A DNA stretch of 64,000 nt from Protaetiibacter intestinalis (GTDB taxonomy: Bacteria; Actinomycetota; Actinomycetes; Actinomycetales; Microbacteriaceae): positions 2,852,001-2,916,000 of the forward strand of contig NZ_CP032630.1 of NCBI RefSeq assembly GCF_003627075.1, written 5' to 3'. This document shows positions 19,506-29,699 of this stretch, piece after piece. Within the stretch, counting starts at the first letter, position 1, and the number at the start of each line of letters is the position of its first letter. The notes beneath the pieces are model-generated. The model worked only from the letters and a program-made list of their open reading frames with translations, was not told where the DNA came from and did not search any database. The position numbers were made by a program, and so were the translations under genes.

Positions 19506-21002
19506 ATGACCGTCGCCGAGCTCGGACTGAGCACCGCCCCCGCCACCTCGACCGACGCGGACCTGCTCGTCCTCGGCGTCGTGAAGACGCCCGACGGCCC
19601 CGAGCTCGCCGCGCCCGCCGACTCCTTCCCCGAGCTGCGGGCGATGCTCGTCTCGCTCGGGGTGACGGGGGGCGCCGACGAGTTCCGGCGCGCACCCGCC
19701 GTCGACGGCAGCACGGCGCCGATCGCGCTCGTGGGGCTCGGCGCGACCGCGACCCGGGAGTCGCTGCGCGCGGCCGCCGGATGCGCGGGCCGCCAGGCGG
19801 CGGGGAACGCCTCCCTCGCCCTTGGCCTCCCCGTCGCCGACGCCCACGAGGCCGAGCTCGTGCTCGAGGCCGCGGCGAGCGGCGCCTATGCCTTCCTCGA
19901 CTACAAGACGGGCGGCGACCTCGACCGGCGGCGCCCGCCGCGCCGGATCGTGCTGCACGTGCCCGCCGAACTCGACGCCACGGGCATCGTCGAGCGCGCG
20001 GCCGCGACCGCGACCGCCCTGCACACCGTGCGCGACCTGGTCAACACCCCGGCCGCCGACCTGTACCCCGAGACCTTCGCGCAGCGCGCGGGCGAGCTCG
20101 CCGAGGGGCTCCCGGTCTCGGTCGAGGTGCTCCGCGAGGCCGAGCTCGCCGAGGGCGGCTACGGCGGCATCCTCTCCGTCGGCGCGGGGTCGGCGCGTCC
20201 GCCGCGGCTCGTCGTGCTGCGCTACGAGCCGGCGGGAGCCGCGGCGCATCTCGCCCTCGTCGGCAAGGGCATCACCTTCGACTCGGGCGGACTGTCGCTC
20301 AAGCCGCCGTCGTCGATGCCCACCATGAAGTACGACATGACGGGTGCCGCGACCGCCCTCGCGGTGCTGCTCGCCACGGCCCGACTCGGCCTCCCGGTGC
20401 GCGTCACGGCGTGGCTGTGCCTCGCCGAGAACATGCCCTCGGGTTCGGCCCTGCGCCCCGGCGACGTGCTGCGCACCTGGAGCGGCACGACCGTCGAGGT
20501 CACCAACACGGATGCCGAGGGCCGCCTCGTGCTCGCCGACGGGCTCGCCGCCGCCGCGGCCGAGCGACCCGACCTCCTCGTCGACCTCGCGACGCTCACG
20601 GGCGCCGCCCGCATCGCGATGGGCGAGCGCACGACCGCCGTCATGGGCGACGACGAGGCCGTGGGCGCCGTGATCGCCGCGGCCGCCCGATCCGACGAGC
20701 CCATGTGGGCGATGCCCCTGCCGCCCGAGCTGCGATCCGTGCTCGACAGCGACATCGCCGACCTCGCCAACGCCAAGCTCGGACATACCGCGGGCGGCAT
20801 GCTCGTGGCCGGCCACTTCCTGCGCGGCTTCGCGGGGACGGCCGGCGGCGACGGTCCGGGCGCCGCCCGCGGGTGGGCGCACCTGGATCTCGCGGGGCCC
20901 GCATACAACTCGGGGAGCCCCTACGGCGGCATCGGGCGCGGGCCCACGGCGGTCGCCGTGCGCACCATGCTGGCTCTGACGGCGGATCTCGCGGGCGCGT
21001 AG
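19506..21002 (+). CDS. pepA: leucyl aminopeptidase (M17 family)
   Basis: 498-aa cytosolic aminopeptidase that releases N-terminal residues from peptides and needs two metal ions. The C-terminal catalytic domain shows LVGKGITFDSGGLSLKP, MKYDMTGAA (metal Asp), the signature NTDAEGRLVLADGL and LVDLATLTGAARIAMG. The N-terminal domain is the usual macro-like fold. In Mycobacterium tuberculosis the same gene precedes sucB, lipB and lipA, as here. No secretion signal. Confidence 0.95.
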   Translation: MTVAELGLSTAPATSTDADLLVLGVVKTPDGPELAAPADSFPELRAMLVSLGVTGGADEFRRAPAVDGSTAPIALVGLGATATRESLRAAAGCAGRQAAGNASLALGLPVADAHEAELVLEAAASGAYAFLDYKTGGDLDRRRPPRRIVLHVPAELDATGIVERAAATATALHTVRDLVNTPAADLYPETFAQRAGELAEGLPVSVEVLREAELAEGGYGGILSVGAGSARPPRLVVLRYEPAGAAAHLALVGKGITFDSGGLSLKPPSSMPTMKYDMTGAATALAVLLATARLGLPVRVTAWLCLAENMPSGSALRPGDVLRTWSGTTVEVTNTDAEGRLVLADGLAAAAAERPDLLVDLATLTGAARIAMGERTTAVMGDDEAVGAVIAAAARSDEPMWAMPLPPELRSVLDSDIADLANAKLGHTAGGMLVAGHFLRGFAGTAGGDGPGAARGWAHLDLAGPAYNSGSPYGGIGRGPTAVAVRTMLALTADLAGA

Positions 21003-21014
21003 TAGGGTCGATGC

Positions 21015-21032
21015 GGCAAGGAAAGCCTTGCC
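21015..21032 (+). terminator. 7-bp stem-loop between pepA and lpd
   Basis: GGCAAGG-AAAG-CCTTGCC, a 7-bp stem with 4-nt loop in the 98-bp gap. A TAGGGT box (21003-21008) just upstream could be the lpd promoter, which would place the hairpin near the start of the lpd leader. It could be a weak terminator for pepA or an element in the lpd leader; no T-tract follows. Confidence 0.4.
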
Positions 21033-21100
21033 CTTCCCCTCCTCGCGACACCACCGATCTCGCGGGGTTCCGACACGTGAAGCGCAAGGGAGTTTCTCCG

Positions 21101-22471
21101 GTGTCCGAACAGAACTTCGACCTCGTCGTCCTGGGAGCGGGAAGCGGTGGCTACGCCGCGGCCCTGCGCTACGCCCAGCTCGGCAAGTCCGTGGCCCTCA
21201 TCGAGAAGGACAAGGTCGGCGGCACCTGCCTGCACGTCGGCTGCATCCCGACGAAGGCCCTCCTGCACTCCGCGGAGGTGGCGGACGTCACCCGCGAGGC
21301 GGCGAAGTACGGCGTCGGCGCCCAGCTCGGCGGCATCGACATCGCGGCGGTCACGGCCTACCGCGAGGGGATCGTGGCCGGCAAGTACAAGGGCCTCCAG
21401 GCGCACCTCAAGGGTCGCGGCATCACGACGATCGAGGGCACCGGCCGCCTCACCTCCCCGACCACCGTGCAGGTCGGCGACCAGATCATCACGGGCACCA
21501 ACGTCATCCTCGCCACCGGCTCCTACTCGCGCTCGCTCCCCGGGCTCGAGATCGGCGGCCGCGTCATCACCTCCGAGCAGGCCCTCTCGCTCGACTTCGT
21601 GCCGAAGAAGGTCGCGGTGCTCGGCGGCGGCGTCATCGGCGTCGAGTTCTCGAGCGTCTGGAAGAGCTGGGGCGCCGAGGTCACGATCATCGAGGCGCTC
21701 CCCCACCTCGTGCCGAACGAGGACGAGTCGATCTCGAAGCACTTCGAGCGCGCCTTCCGCCGTCGCGGCATCGACTTCAAGCTCGGCGTGCGCTTCGCGG
21801 GCGTCACGCAGAACGAGTCGGGCGTCGTCGTCTCGCTCGAGAACGGCGAGACCGTCGAGGCCGAGCTGCTGCTCGTGGCCGTCGGCCGCGGCCCGCTCAC
21901 CGCCAACCTCGGCTACGAGGAGGTCGGCGTGCAGCTCGACCGCGGCTTCGTCGTCGTCGATGAGAACCTGCAGACCACCGTCCCCGGCGTCTACGCCGTC
22001 GGCGACATCGTCCCCGGCCTCCAGCTCGCGCACCGCGGCTTCCAGCAGGGCATCTTCGTCGCCGAGGTGCTCGCGGGCCTCGACCCCATCCACGTCGAGG
22101 ACGTCAATATCCCCAAGGTCACCTACTCCGACCCCGAGGTCGCCTCCGTCGGCCTCACCCAGGCCAAGGCCGAGGAGAAGTACGGTGCCGAGAACGTCAC
22201 GGCGTTCGAGTACAACCTCGCGGGCAACGGCAAGAGCCACATCATCGGCACCTCGGGCATCATCAAGGCGATCCGGGTGAACGACGGCCCCGTCGTCGGC
22301 GTGCACATGATCGGCGCCCGCGTCGGCGAGCTCATCGGCGAGGCGCAGCTCGTCGTCGACTGGGAGGCGTACCCCGAGGACATCGCCCCCTACATCCACG
22401 CCCACCCGACTCAGAACGAGGCCCTCGGCGAGACCTTCCTGGCTCTCGCCGGGAAGCCCCTCCACGTCTGA
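21101..22471 (+). CDS. lpdA: dihydrolipoyl dehydrogenase (E3)
   Basis: 456-aa FAD enzyme that reoxidises lipoamide for the pyruvate and 2-oxoglutarate dehydrogenase complexes. The FAD site is VVLGAGSGGYAAALRY; the redox disulfide is Cys43-Cys48 in GGTCLHVGCIPTK; the NAD site is VAVLGGGVIGVEFSSVW; the C-terminal base is in HAHPTQNEALGE. The GTG at 21101 is chosen because AAGGGAG lies 8 nt before it; upstream codons in this frame are not conserved-looking. sucB follows after 48 bp. Confidence 0.97.
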   Translation: MSEQNFDLVVLGAGSGGYAAALRYAQLGKSVALIEKDKVGGTCLHVGCIPTKALLHSAEVADVTREAAKYGVGAQLGGIDIAAVTAYREGIVAGKYKGLQAHLKGRGITTIEGTGRLTSPTTVQVGDQIITGTNVILATGSYSRSLPGLEIGGRVITSEQALSLDFVPKKVAVLGGGVIGVEFSSVWKSWGAEVTIIEALPHLVPNEDESISKHFERAFRRRGIDFKLGVRFAGVTQNESGVVVSLENGETVEAELLLVAVGRGPLTANLGYEEVGVQLDRGFVVVDENLQTTVPGVYAVGDIVPGLQLAHRGFQQGIFVAEVLAGLDPIHVEDVNIPKVTYSDPEVASVGLTQAKAEEKYGAENVTAFEYNLAGNGKSHIIGTSGIIKAIRVNDGPVVGVHMIGARVGELIGEAQLVVDWEAYPEDIAPYIHAHPTQNEALGETFLALAGKPLHV

Positions 22472-22519
22472 GCGCCACGGCTAAGCTAGAACGACACGCC
22501 TGAACAAGGAGCATCACCG

Positions 22520-24028
22520 ATGAGCGAATCCGTCAGCCTCCCGGCACTCGGCGAGAGTGTCACGGAAGGTACGGTGACCCGCTGGCTGAAGAAGGTCGGC
22601 GACCGTGTGGAGGTCGACGAGCCTCTGCTCGAGGTGTCCACCGACAAGGTCGACACCGAGATCCCCTCTCCCGTCGCCGGGATCGTCGAGGAGATCCTCG
22701 TGGCGGAGGACGAGACCGTCGAGGTCGGTGCGCCGCTCGTGCGCATCGGCGACGGCTCGGGTTCGGGTGAGGCGGCTCCGGCCGCCGAGGCCCCCGCCGC
22801 CGAGGCCCCCGCCGCCGAGGCCCCCGCGCCCGAGGCGCCGGTGGCCGAGGCGCCCGCAGCTGCGGCACCGATCGCCGAGGCCCCCGTGGCCGAGGCGCCG
22901 GTCGCTCCGGAAGCCCCCGCGGCACCCGTCGCAGAAGCCCCCGTGGTCGAGGAGCCCGCTGCCGCGCCCGCCGTCACGGAGCCGGTCGCCGAGGCGCCCG
23001 TCGCCGAAGCCCCGGTCGCGGAGGCCCCCGCCGCCGAGGTCCCTGCGGCCGCCGAGCCTGCGCCCGAGGCGCCCGTCGCCGAGGCTCCCGCCGCGAGCCC
23101 CGCGACCACCTCGCACGCCGGCTACGTGACCCCCATCGTCCGCAAGCTCGCGACCGAGAAGGGCGTCGCCCTCGACGACGTGACCGGTACCGGGGTCGGA
23201 GGCCGCATCCGCAAGCAGGATGTGCTCGCCGCCGTCGCCGCACCGGCCGCCGAGGCGCCCTCGGCTCCGGCCGCTCCCACCGCGGCCCCCGCGGCGGCGC
23301 CCGAGGTCTCGCCGCTGCGCGGCACGGTCGTGCCGATGTCGCGACTGCGCAAGGTCGTCGCCGAGCGCGCGGTCATCTCGATGAACTCGACCGCCCAGCT
23401 CACGACCGTGGTCGAGGTCGACGTCACGCGCGTCGCACAGCTGCGCGACGCGGTGAAGGCCGAGTTCCTCGCGAAGACGGGCAACAAGCTCTCGTTCATG
23501 CCGTTCTTCGCCCTGGCCGCGGCCGAGGCGCTCAAGGCGTTCCCGATCATCAACGCGAGCGTCGACGGCGAGAGCATCGTCTACCCCGACACCGAGAACA
23601 TCTCGATCGCGGTCGACACCGAGCGCGGGCTCCTGACCCCGGTCATCCGCGACGCGGGCGAGCTCGACATCGCGGGCCTCGCAGCGCAGATCGCCGACCT
23701 CGCGGAGCGCACGCGCGACAACAAGCTCAAGCCCGACGAGCTCGCCGGCGGCACCTTCACGCTCACCAACACCGGTTCGCGCGGCGCGCTGTTCGACACC
23801 CCCGTGGTGTTCCTGCCGCAGTCCGCGATCCTCGGCACGGGTGTCGTCGTGAAGAAGCCGGTCGTCGTGAGCGAGGGCGGCACCGACGCCATCGCGATCC
23901 ACTCGACGGTCTACCTCGCGCTGTCGTACGACCACCGCATCATCGACGGTGCCGACGCCGCCCGGTTCCTCGGCGCCGTCAAGGCCCGTCTCGAGGCGGG
24001 CGACTTCCGCGGGAGCCTCGGCATCTAG
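22520..24028 (+). CDS. sucB: 2-oxo acid dehydrogenase E2 (dihydrolipoyl acyltransferase, 2-oxoglutarate type)
   Basis: 502-aa core of the dehydrogenase complex. One lipoyl domain (residues 1-80) carries Lys43 in [10 protein letters not shown] for lipoate attachment. A long Ala/Pro/Glu linker (about 85-200, EAPAAEAPA repeats) follows. The E3/E1-binding domain ([15 protein letters not shown]...GRIRKQDVL) comes next, then the CoA-dependent transferase with catalytic [17 protein letters not shown]. In actinobacteria one E2 often serves both PDH and OGDH. AAGGAG lies 8 nt before the ATG; TAAGCT at 22482-22487 may be its own -10. Confidence 0.93.
   Translation: MSESVSLPALGESVTEGTVTRWLKKVGDRVEVDEPLLEVSTDKVDTEIPSPVAGIVEEILVAEDETVEVGAPLVRIGDGSGSGEAAPAAEAPAAEAPAAEAPAPEAPVAEAPAAAAPIAEAPVAEAPVAPEAPAAPVAEAPVVEEPAAAPAVTEPVAEAPVAEAPVAEAPAAEVPAAAEPAPEAPVAEAPAASPATTSHAGYVTPIVRKLATEKGVALDDVTGTGVGGRIRKQDVLAAVAAPAAEAPSAPAAPTAAPAAAPEVSPLRGTVVPMSRLRKVVAERAVISMNSTAQLTTVVEVDVTRVAQLRDAVKAEFLAKTGNKLSFMPFFALAAAEALKAFPIINASVDGESIVYPDTENISIAVDTERGLLTPVIRDAGELDIAGLAAQIADLAERTRDNKLKPDELAGGTFTLTNTGSRGALFDTPVVFLPQSAILGTGVVVKKPVVVSEGGTDAIAIHSTVYLALSYDHRIIDGADAARFLGAVKARLEAGDFRGSLGI
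24025..24028. other. shared CTAG stop of sucB and the kinase-like gene
   Basis: Convergent TAG stop codons overlap completely in one palindromic CTAG. Confidence 0.95.
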
Positions 24029-25401
24029 TCCGCAGAAGGTCCCGCCGCGATCCAGTCGCGGATACGCCATCCGGCCTCGCCCCGCATCAGCAGGAGCGAG
24101 GCCGGAGCCGTCTCGGGGCCGATCTCCACGAGCACGCTGTCCCCGAGGCGCTCGACGATCCGCGCCCCCCGGGGATCGGCGGCGGGGGCCGTCGACTCAC
24201 CGCCGTCGCGGAGGGCCTGCACGGCCGCGCGATCGGCGGCGAGGGCGGCCGATCCCGGCTGATCCACCTGCTCGAGGCACAGCAGCGACAGCTCTCGGAA
24301 ACACGCCTCCCGCAGCCCCAGCAGCGCCGTGAGCGCCTCGAGCGGGTCGTCGGACACCGTGGGTCCGTCGGGCGCTCCCGCGGGCTCCACGGGCGCCTGC
24401 GTGCCGGTCGCGGCCTCGACTGCGCTCCCCTCGGCGGGCTCGGCGGGACCGGGGACGAGCGCGAGGAGCACCGCGCCCGCCGCGACGGCCGCTCCGCCGC
24501 CGAGCACGAGTCGGCGCCGCAACGCCGGCATCCCGTCGAGCAGGGTGCGGATGCGGGCGGTCACCTCCTCGACGCGTCCGCGCAGCTCACCGGCGCCGGC
24601 GAGCTCGAGCCATCGCCCCGCACCGGCGGGACCCCCCACCTCGTCGGCGACCCCGTGCACCGGCGCGGGTGACGCGTCCGCGAGGGGACCGCGCTCGGGT
24701 TCCGGATCGACCGGGCGGACCGCGGTGCCGGCGGCGAGCTCGCCGAGGCCGTGCCGCAGCGCGGGCAGCAGCGCATCGGGGGCCGTGCCCGCGATCCGCG
24801 TCGCGAGCTCGAGCGCCGCGGCGGCTCGCGCGCCGGACACCCGACCCAGCAACTCGAGCGCGAGACCCCGGAGCGCCTCGCGGTCGTCGCCGACCTCCGG
24901 CACGCCGGCGCGCACGACCTCGGGCGCCTCCGCGGCGAACAGACCGGGGGCGGGGAGCTCGGTCACCACCGGACCGGACGCGGCGAGCACGACGCCGCCG
25001 AGCCCGCCGACACCGAGCGCGACGCCGACGTCGTGCAGGCGCGCGACCGTGTCGGCGACGCCGGTCAGCAGCGTCACCGCCTCCCCCGCCTCCCACCGTT
25101 CGCGGCGCGCGAGCACCTCGCCGAGCCGCGGCCCCGGCAGGTGCCGCAGCAGCACGGCCGGCGTCGGTGCGTCGTCGACGACGTCGAGCACCTCCACGAC
25201 GCCCGGTCCCCGACCGCGGTCGAGGGCGACGAGCTCCCGTCGCCGTCGCACCGCGCCGGCCTCGTCGAGCGCGCGGAGCAGGGCGGCCGGCGCCTGACCG
25301 TCCTCCCCGTCCAGCTGCACGAGCAGCGTCTCGACGTGCTCGTCGCGTGCGAGCGCGCGCACGACCCGCACGCCGGTCGCGGGAGGGACGAAGGATGCCA
25401 C
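24025..25401 (-). CDS. kinase-like single-pass membrane protein, catalytic motifs not found
   Basis: About 458 aa. Residues 1-200 faintly resemble a Ser/Thr kinase domain: a helical start, [20 protein letters not shown] like the hinge, [16 protein letters not shown] where HRD would be, and [15 protein letters not shown] like the C-lobe. I see no VAIK lysine, HRD or DFG, so it would be a pseudokinase. One membrane segment ([19 protein letters not shown], about 305-325) separates this from a C-terminal part outside the cell that ends in a compact fold ([14 protein letters not shown]). The GTG at 25401 has GAGGA upstream; a GTG at 25452 would add an Arg-rich stretch. Sits between sucB and lipB. 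Confidence 0.6.
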   Translation of the reverse strand: MASFVPPATGVRVVRALARDEHVETLLVQLDGEDGQAPAALLRALDEAGAVRRRRELVALDRGRGPGVVEVLDVVDDAPTPAVLLRHLPGPRLGEVLARRERWEAGEAVTLLTGVADTVARLHDVGVALGVGGLGGVVLAASGPVVTELPAPGLFAAEAPEVVRAGVPEVGDDREALRGLALELLGRVSGARAAAALELATRIAGTAPDALLPALRHGLGELAAGTAVRPVDPEPERGPLADASPAPVHGVADEVGGPAGAGRWLELAGAGELRGRVEEVTARIRTLLDGMPALRRRLVLGGGAAVAAGAVLLALVPGPAEPAEGSAVEAATGTQAPVEPAGAPDGPTVSDDPLEALTALLGLREACFRELSLLCLEQVDQPGSAALAADRAAVQALRDGGESTAPAADPRGARIVERLGDSVLVEIGPETAPASLLLMRGEAGWRIRDWIAAGPSAD

Positions 25402-25496
25402 CCGCCGATCCTCGCCCGCGGTGCGGTCGCCGGACCGGGCCCGCGCCCTCACCTGGGGATGACGTCACACGTCCGGCGCTGTGCAGGAGCGGCGGA

Positions 25497-25502
25497 TAGG
25501 GT
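25497..25502 (+). promoter_or_regulatory. -10 box of lipB, leaderless type
   Basis: TAGGGT, 6 nt before the GTG start at 25509; no Shine-Dalgarno. Confidence 0.6.
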
Positions 25503-25508
25503 GGTCAC

Positions 25509-26168
25509 GTGGTCGACTACGTCGTCACGGGGCTAAGCGCCAACTCCGTGTCGTATTCGACGGCCTTCGAACGGCAGCGTGCCCTGCACGCCGCCGTCGC
25601 GAGCGGCCGGGCGCCAGATTCCGTGCTCCTGCTGGAGCACACCTCCGTCTACACCGCGGGCAAGCGGACCGAGCCGCACGAACGCCCGGTCGACGACCGG
25701 ATCCCGGTGATCGACGTCGACCGCGGCGGCAAGATCACCTGGCACGGCCCCGGGCAGCTCGTCGGCTACCCGATCGTGCGGCTCGCCGACCCGATCGACG
25801 TCGTCGCCTACGTGCGACGGCTCGAGGGGATGCTCATCGGCGTGCTCGCCGACCACGGGATCGTCGGAACCCGCGTCGAGGGCCGCAGCGGCGTGTGGAT
25901 CGAGCGCCCCGGAGCACCCGCCGACAAGATCGCCGCGATCGGCATCCGCGTCTCGGAGGGCGTCACGATGCACGGCTTCGCGCTCAACTGCAGCAACGAC
26001 CTCGAGCCCTACCGCGCCATCATCGCGTGCGGCATCCGCGATGCGGGCGTCACCACCATGAGCCGCGAACTCGGCCGCACGGTCACCCCCGCCGACGTCG
26101 TCGACTCCGTCACGCGTCGCTTCGAGGAGGCGCTCGCGGGGAGCCTCCGCTCAGGGGTCCCGGCGTGA
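25509..26168 (+). CDS. lipB: lipoyl(octanoyl) transferase
   Basis: 219-aa enzyme that moves octanoate from acyl carrier protein to the lipoyl domains of E2 and GcvH, the first step of lipoate synthesis. Motifs: [26 protein letters not shown], the catalytic lysine in [22 protein letters not shown] and the catalytic Cys in [12 protein letters not shown]. It overlaps lipA by GTGA, so the two are translated in tandem. The sucB product nearby is a substrate. Confidence 0.97.
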   Translation: MVDYVVTGLSANSVSYSTAFERQRALHAAVASGRAPDSVLLLEHTSVYTAGKRTEPHERPVDDRIPVIDVDRGGKITWHGPGQLVGYPIVRLADPIDVVAYVRRLEGMLIGVLADHGIVGTRVEGRSGVWIERPGAPADKIAAIGIRVSEGVTMHGFALNCSNDLEPYRAIIACGIRDAGVTTMSRELGRTVTPADVVDSVTRRFEEALAGSLRSGVPA

Positions 26169-27154
26169 CCGCGCCCCCCGAGGGCCGCAAGCTCCTGCGG
26201 CTCGAGGTGCGCAACGCCCAGACGCCCATCGAGCGCAAGCCCGAATGGATCAAGACGCGCGCGAAGATGGGCCCCGAGTACACGGCGCTGCACTCGCTCG
26301 TGAAGTCCGAGGAACTGCACACGGTGTGCCAGGAGGCGGGCTGCCCCAACATCTACGAGTGCTGGGAGGACCGCGAGGCCACCTTCCTCATCGGCGGCAG
26401 CCAGTGCACCCGCCGCTGCGACTTCTGCCAGATCGACACCGGCAAGCCCGCCGAATACGACACCGACGAGCCCCGCCGCGTCGCCGAATCCGTCCAGCGG
26501 ATGGGGCTGCGCTACGCGACCGTGACGGGCGTCGCACGCGACGACCTGCCCGACGAGGGCGCCTGGCTGCACGCCGAGACGGTGCGCGCGATCCACGCCG
26601 CCAACCCGGGGACGGGCGTCGAGATCCTGGCGACCGACTTCTCGGGCAACCCCGAGCTCCTCGGCGAGGTGTTCGCGAGCCGGCCCGAGGTGTTCGCCCA
26701 CAACGTCGAGACGGTGCCGCGCATCTTCAAGCGCATCCGCCCGGCGTTCCGCTACGAGCGCTCGCTCGGCGTGCTGACGCAGGCGCGCGACGCCGGCCTC
26801 ATCACGAAGTCGAACCTCATCCTGGGGATGGGCGAGGAGCGTCACGAGATCAGCCAGGCGCTGCGCGAACTGCACGACGCCGGGTGCGACATCATCACCG
26901 TCACGCAGTACCTGCGCCCCTCCCCGCGGCACCTGCCGGTCGCGCGCTGGGTGCGGCCCGAGGAGTTCGTCGAGCTCAAGCAGGAGGCCGAGGAGCTCGG
27001 CTTCCTCGGCGTGCTCGCGGGGCCGCTCGTGCGCTCGAGCTACCGAGCGGGCCGCCTGTGGGCGCGGTCGATGCTCGCCAAGGGCCGCGACATCCCGGAG
27101 CACCTGCGGCATCTCGCCGACAGCGAACGGGGCTTCGCGCAGGCCGTGTCCTGA
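26165..27154 (+). CDS. lipA: lipoyl synthase
   Basis: 329-aa radical-SAM enzyme inserting two sulfurs into octanoyl groups. The auxiliary cluster cysteines are in [15 protein letters not shown], the radical-SAM cysteines in CTRRCDFC, and the C-terminal SSYRAG supplies the serine ligand of the auxiliary cluster. It needs Fe-S assembly, which links it to erpA at 37.1 kb. The GTG start at 26165 overlaps the lipB stop codon and gives an N-terminus normal for the family. Confidence 0.97.
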   Translation: MTAPPEGRKLLRLEVRNAQTPIERKPEWIKTRAKMGPEYTALHSLVKSEELHTVCQEAGCPNIYECWEDREATFLIGGSQCTRRCDFCQIDTGKPAEYDTDEPRRVAESVQRMGLRYATVTGVARDDLPDEGAWLHAETVRAIHAANPGTGVEILATDFSGNPELLGEVFASRPEVFAHNVETVPRIFKRIRPAFRYERSLGVLTQARDAGLITKSNLILGMGEERHEISQALRELHDAGCDIITVTQYLRPSPRHLPVARWVRPEEFVELKQEAEELGFLGVLAGPLVRSSYRAGRLWARSMLAKGRDIPEHLRHLADSERGFAQAVS

Positions 27155-27161
27155 GTACCCG

Positions 27162-27167
27162 TAGGCT
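27162..27167 (+). promoter_or_regulatory. -10 box of the DUF4191 gene, leaderless type
   Basis: TAGGCT, 7 nt before the ATG at 27175. Confidence 0.6.
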
Positions 27168-27174
27168 GGAAACC

Positions 27175-27876
27175 ATGGCACGCAGCAAGTCCGAGAAGGA
27201 ACCCGGTCGCATCAAGCAGATGTGGCAGGTGTTCCAGATGACCCGCCGCTCCGACCCGGGCATCGTCTGGTACCTGATCCTCTCGTTCCTGGTGCCCGTC
27301 GCCGTGAGCATCGTGCTCTCGGTGTGGCTCACCCCCGGCAACGTCATCAGCATCATCCTGTTCGTCGTGACCGGCGTGCTCGCGGGCGTGCTGCTCGTGC
27401 TCGTGGTGCTCGGCCGCCGTGCCGAACGCGCCGCCTACACGCAGATCTCCGGGCAGCCGGGCGCCGTCGGGGCCGTGCTGAAGAACGGCCTGCGTCGCAG
27501 CTGGATCGGCAACGAGGAGCCCATCGGCTTCAGCCCGAAGACGAAGGATGCCGTCTACCGTGCCGTCGGGCGCCCGGGCGTCGTGCTGATCGGCGAGGGA
27601 CCGCGCTCGCGCACCCAGCCGATGCTCGACAAGGAGCGCGCCAACATCGTCCGCCTGCTGCCGAACGTGCCCGTGCACCTGCTCTACGTGGGGCCGGACG
27701 TCGAGGCGCTCCCGCTCCACAAGATCCCGGCGGCTCTGCGCAAGTTCCCGCGCAAGCTCACCAAGGCCGAGGTCATGCAGGTCGACAAGCGGCTGACCTC
27801 GGTCGGCAAGGTGAAGGGCTTCCGGATCCCGGCGGGCATCGACCCGCAGCGCCTGCGGGCACCGCGTCCGCGGTAG
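27175..27876 (+). CDS. DUF4191 family membrane protein
   Basis: 233-aa actinobacterial protein of unknown function, always close to lipA in this phylum (Mycobacterium tuberculosis Rv2219 is an equivalent, from memory). A basic N-terminus of 30 residues is followed by two membrane segments (IVWYLILSFLVPVAVSIVLSV and IILFVVTGVLAGVLLVLVVL, about 30-77). The soluble C-terminal domain has GAVGAVLKNGLRRSW and VLIGEGPRSR. The downstream trpD gene converges with a 4-bp gap. Confidence 0.92.
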   Translation: MARSKSEKEPGRIKQMWQVFQMTRRSDPGIVWYLILSFLVPVAVSIVLSVWLTPGNVISIILFVVTGVLAGVLLVLVVLGRRAERAAYTQISGQPGAVGAVLKNGLRRSWIGNEEPIGFSPKTKDAVYRAVGRPGVVLIGEGPRSRTQPMLDKERANIVRLLPNVPVHLLYVGPDVEALPLHKIPAALRKFPRKLTKAEVMQVDKRLTSVGKVKGFRIPAGIDPQRLRAPRPR

Positions 27877-27884
27877 CGCGCTAC
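27873..27884. other. 12-bp palindrome holding the stop codons of DUF4191 and trpD
   Basis: GTAGCGCGCTAC is a perfect palindrome; TAG and the reverse-strand TAG are separated by CGCG. Confidence 0.6.
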
Positions 27885-28933
27885 GCGCGGGTCGCCGCGA
27901 CCCAGGCGTCGAGCTTCGCGGCGGCGGCGCCCGAGTCGATGGCCGACGCGGCGATCGCGATCTTGTCGCGGAAGCGGTCGCGGATGTCCTCCTCGCCGCG
28001 GGTGTGGTCCTGCGCGAGCTCCCACGACACGAGGCCGGCGGCCGCGTTGAGCAGCACGATGTCGCGCACCGGGCCGGTCTCCCCCGCGAGCACCCGCCGC
28101 ACGATCTCGGCGTTGTGGGCGGCGTCGCCGCCGCGGAGGTCGTCGATGGTCGCCCGCGGCAGGCCGAGGTCGGCCGGGTCCAGGTCGTGCTCGGTGACGG
28201 AGCCGCGCGACACCTCCCAGACGTGGCTGTGCCCCGTCGTCGAGAGCTCGTCGAGCCCGTCGTCGCCGCGGAAGACGAGCGCCGTCGCGCCGCGGGTCTG
28301 GAACACGCCCACGACGAGCGGCACCTTGTCGAGGTTCGCGACGCCGACCGCCGACGCCTCGGGACGCGCCGGGTTGCACAGCGGGCCGAGGAAGTTGAAC
28401 ACCGTGGGGATGCCGAGCTGGGCGCGCGTGGGGCCGGCGTTCTTGAAACCGGGGTGGAAGAGCGAGGCGTAGACGAAGGTGATGCCCACCTCGTCGAGCA
28501 CGCCCGCGACCCGCTCCGGCTCGAGCGCGAGATCGACCCCGAGGGCCGCCAGCACATCGGAGGAGCCGGATGCCGAACTCGCCGCGCGGTTGCCGTGCTT
28601 GACGACCTTCGCGCCCGCCGTGGCCGCGACGACCGACGACATCGTCGACACGTTGACCGTGCCGAAGCGGTCGCCGCCCGTGCCCACGATGTCGAGCGCC
28701 AGCGGGTCGACGTCGAGCGGACGCGCGTTCGCGAGGATCGCGTCGCGGAAGCCGACGATCTCGTCGACCGTCTCGCCCTTCGCGCGCAGGGCGATGAGGA
28801 AGGCGCCCAGCTGCGACTCGGTCGCCTCGCCCGTCATGACCTGTTTCATCGCCCACTCGGCCTCCGAGATGGACAGATCACCCCCCGCCAGCAGCTCGGT
28901 GAGCACGGCAGGCCAGGTGAGTTCTGTGGGCAT
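27881..28933 (-). CDS. trpD: anthranilate phosphoribosyltransferase
   Basis: 350-aa enzyme joining anthranilate and PRPP in tryptophan synthesis. PRPP- and Mg-binding motifs: [62 protein letters not shown] and GLDELSTTG. It is apart from other trp genes but next to ctaE-qcrCAB, the same arrangement as in Mycobacterium. The ATG at 28933 (MPTELTW) is preferred over GTG 28939 because TACGAT ends 7 nt before it. Confidence 0.96.
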   Translation of the reverse strand: MPTELTWPAVLTELLAGGDLSISEAEWAMKQVMTGEATESQLGAFLIALRAKGETVDEIVGFRDAILANARPLDVDPLALDIVGTGGDRFGTVNVSTMSSVVAATAGAKVVKHGNRAASSASGSSDVLAALGVDLALEPERVAGVLDEVGITFVYASLFHPGFKNAGPTRAQLGIPTVFNFLGPLCNPARPEASAVGVANLDKVPLVVGVFQTRGATALVFRGDDGLDELSTTGHSHVWEVSRGSVTEHDLDPADLGLPRATIDDLRGGDAAHNAEIVRRVLAGETGPVRDIVLLNAAAGLVSWELAQDHTRGEEDIRDRFRDKIAIAASAIDSGAAAAKLDAWVAATRA

Positions 28934-28940
28934 GCGCACG

Positions 28941-28946
28941 ATCGTA
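28941..28946 (-). promoter_or_regulatory. -10 box of trpD, leaderless type
   Basis: TACGAT on the minus strand, 7 nt before the ATG at 28933. Confidence 0.6.
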
Positions 28947-29025
28947 CCGACTCGGATCGACGCCGCATCCGGCCCCCGCGACGCGACAGGCCCGAACCGG
29001 TGAATTCGCCCTGAGCGATATCGGC

Positions 29026-29031
29026 CATAAT
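29026..29031 (+). promoter_or_regulatory. -10 box of the ctaE-qcrCAB operon, leaderless type
   Basis: CATAAT, 6 nt before the GTG start of ctaE at 29038. It is the promoter of the main respiratory operon and is divergent from trpD across a 104-bp gap. Confidence 0.55.
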
Positions 29032-29037
29032 GGACAG

Positions 29038-29673
29038 GTGACCACTACCTCCGCCGTCAGCGCACCGAGCACCGCGGTCATCAACCGGCCGAACACCGTC
29101 TCCGTGGGCACGATCGTGTGGCTCGGCTCGGAAGTGATGTTCTTCGCCGGTCTGTTCGCGGTCTACTTCACCCTCCGTTCCACGTCCCCGGGGCTGTGGG
29201 AGGAGCAGACGGCGAAGCTCAACGTCACCTACTCGCTCGTCAACACGATCATCCTCGTCGCGTCGTCCTTCACCGCCCAGTTCGGCGTGTTCGCGGCCGA
29301 GCGGATGCAGCCGCGCCGCACCGGCGGGGTGTTCCAGGTCACCAAGTGGGGCCTCGTCGAGTGGTTCTTCCTGAGCTACCTGCTCGGCGCGATCTTCGTC
29401 GTCGGCCAGATCTTCGAGTACGGCGTGCTCGTGAGCGAGCACATCGGCTTCCAGTCCGACTCGTACGGCTCGGTCTTCTACTTCGCCACCGGATTCCACG
29501 GCCTGCACGTGACCGGCGGTCTCATCGCCTTCCTCCTGGTGATCGGCCGCGTGTTCGCGGTCAAGACCTTCACCCACAAGGAGGCGACCACGGCGATCGT
29601 GGTCTCCTACTACTGGCACTTCGTGGACGTGGTCTGGATCGGCCTGTTCCTCGTCATCTACGTCCTCAAATAG
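29038..29673 (+). CDS. ctaE: cytochrome c oxidase subunit III
   Basis: 211-aa membrane subunit of the aa3 oxidase. Five hydrophobic segments, the actinobacterial short form (bovine-type has seven). Conserved parts: [33 protein letters not shown] and [14 protein letters not shown]. It is the first gene of ctaE-qcrC-qcrA-qcrB; the other oxidase subunits are in a separate operon at 34-37 kb. Together they form a bc1-aa3 supercomplex in actinobacteria. Confidence 0.96.
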   Translation: MTTTSAVSAPSTAVINRPNTVSVGTIVWLGSEVMFFAGLFAVYFTLRSTSPGLWEEQTAKLNVTYSLVNTIILVASSFTAQFGVFAAERMQPRRTGGVFQVTKWGLVEWFFLSYLLGAIFVVGQIFEYGVLVSEHIGFQSDSYGSVFYFATGFHGLHVTGGLIAFLLVIGRVFAVKTFTHKEATTAIVVSYYWHFVDVVWIGLFLVIYVLK

Positions 29674-29699
29674 CCCGCAGAACGGACCAGCTCTTCACC

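Noticed and set aside
22770..23110. Repeated GCCGAGGCCCCCGCC units in sucB as a DNA repeat or CRISPR-like array
   Set aside because: They encode the flexible Ala/Pro/Glu linker between lipoyl and E3-binding domains, normal for E2 proteins.
25402..25452. Upstream GTG start for the kinase-like gene
   Set aside because: The added residues are Arg-rich and not protein-like, and a GAGGA site fits the GTG at 25401 better.
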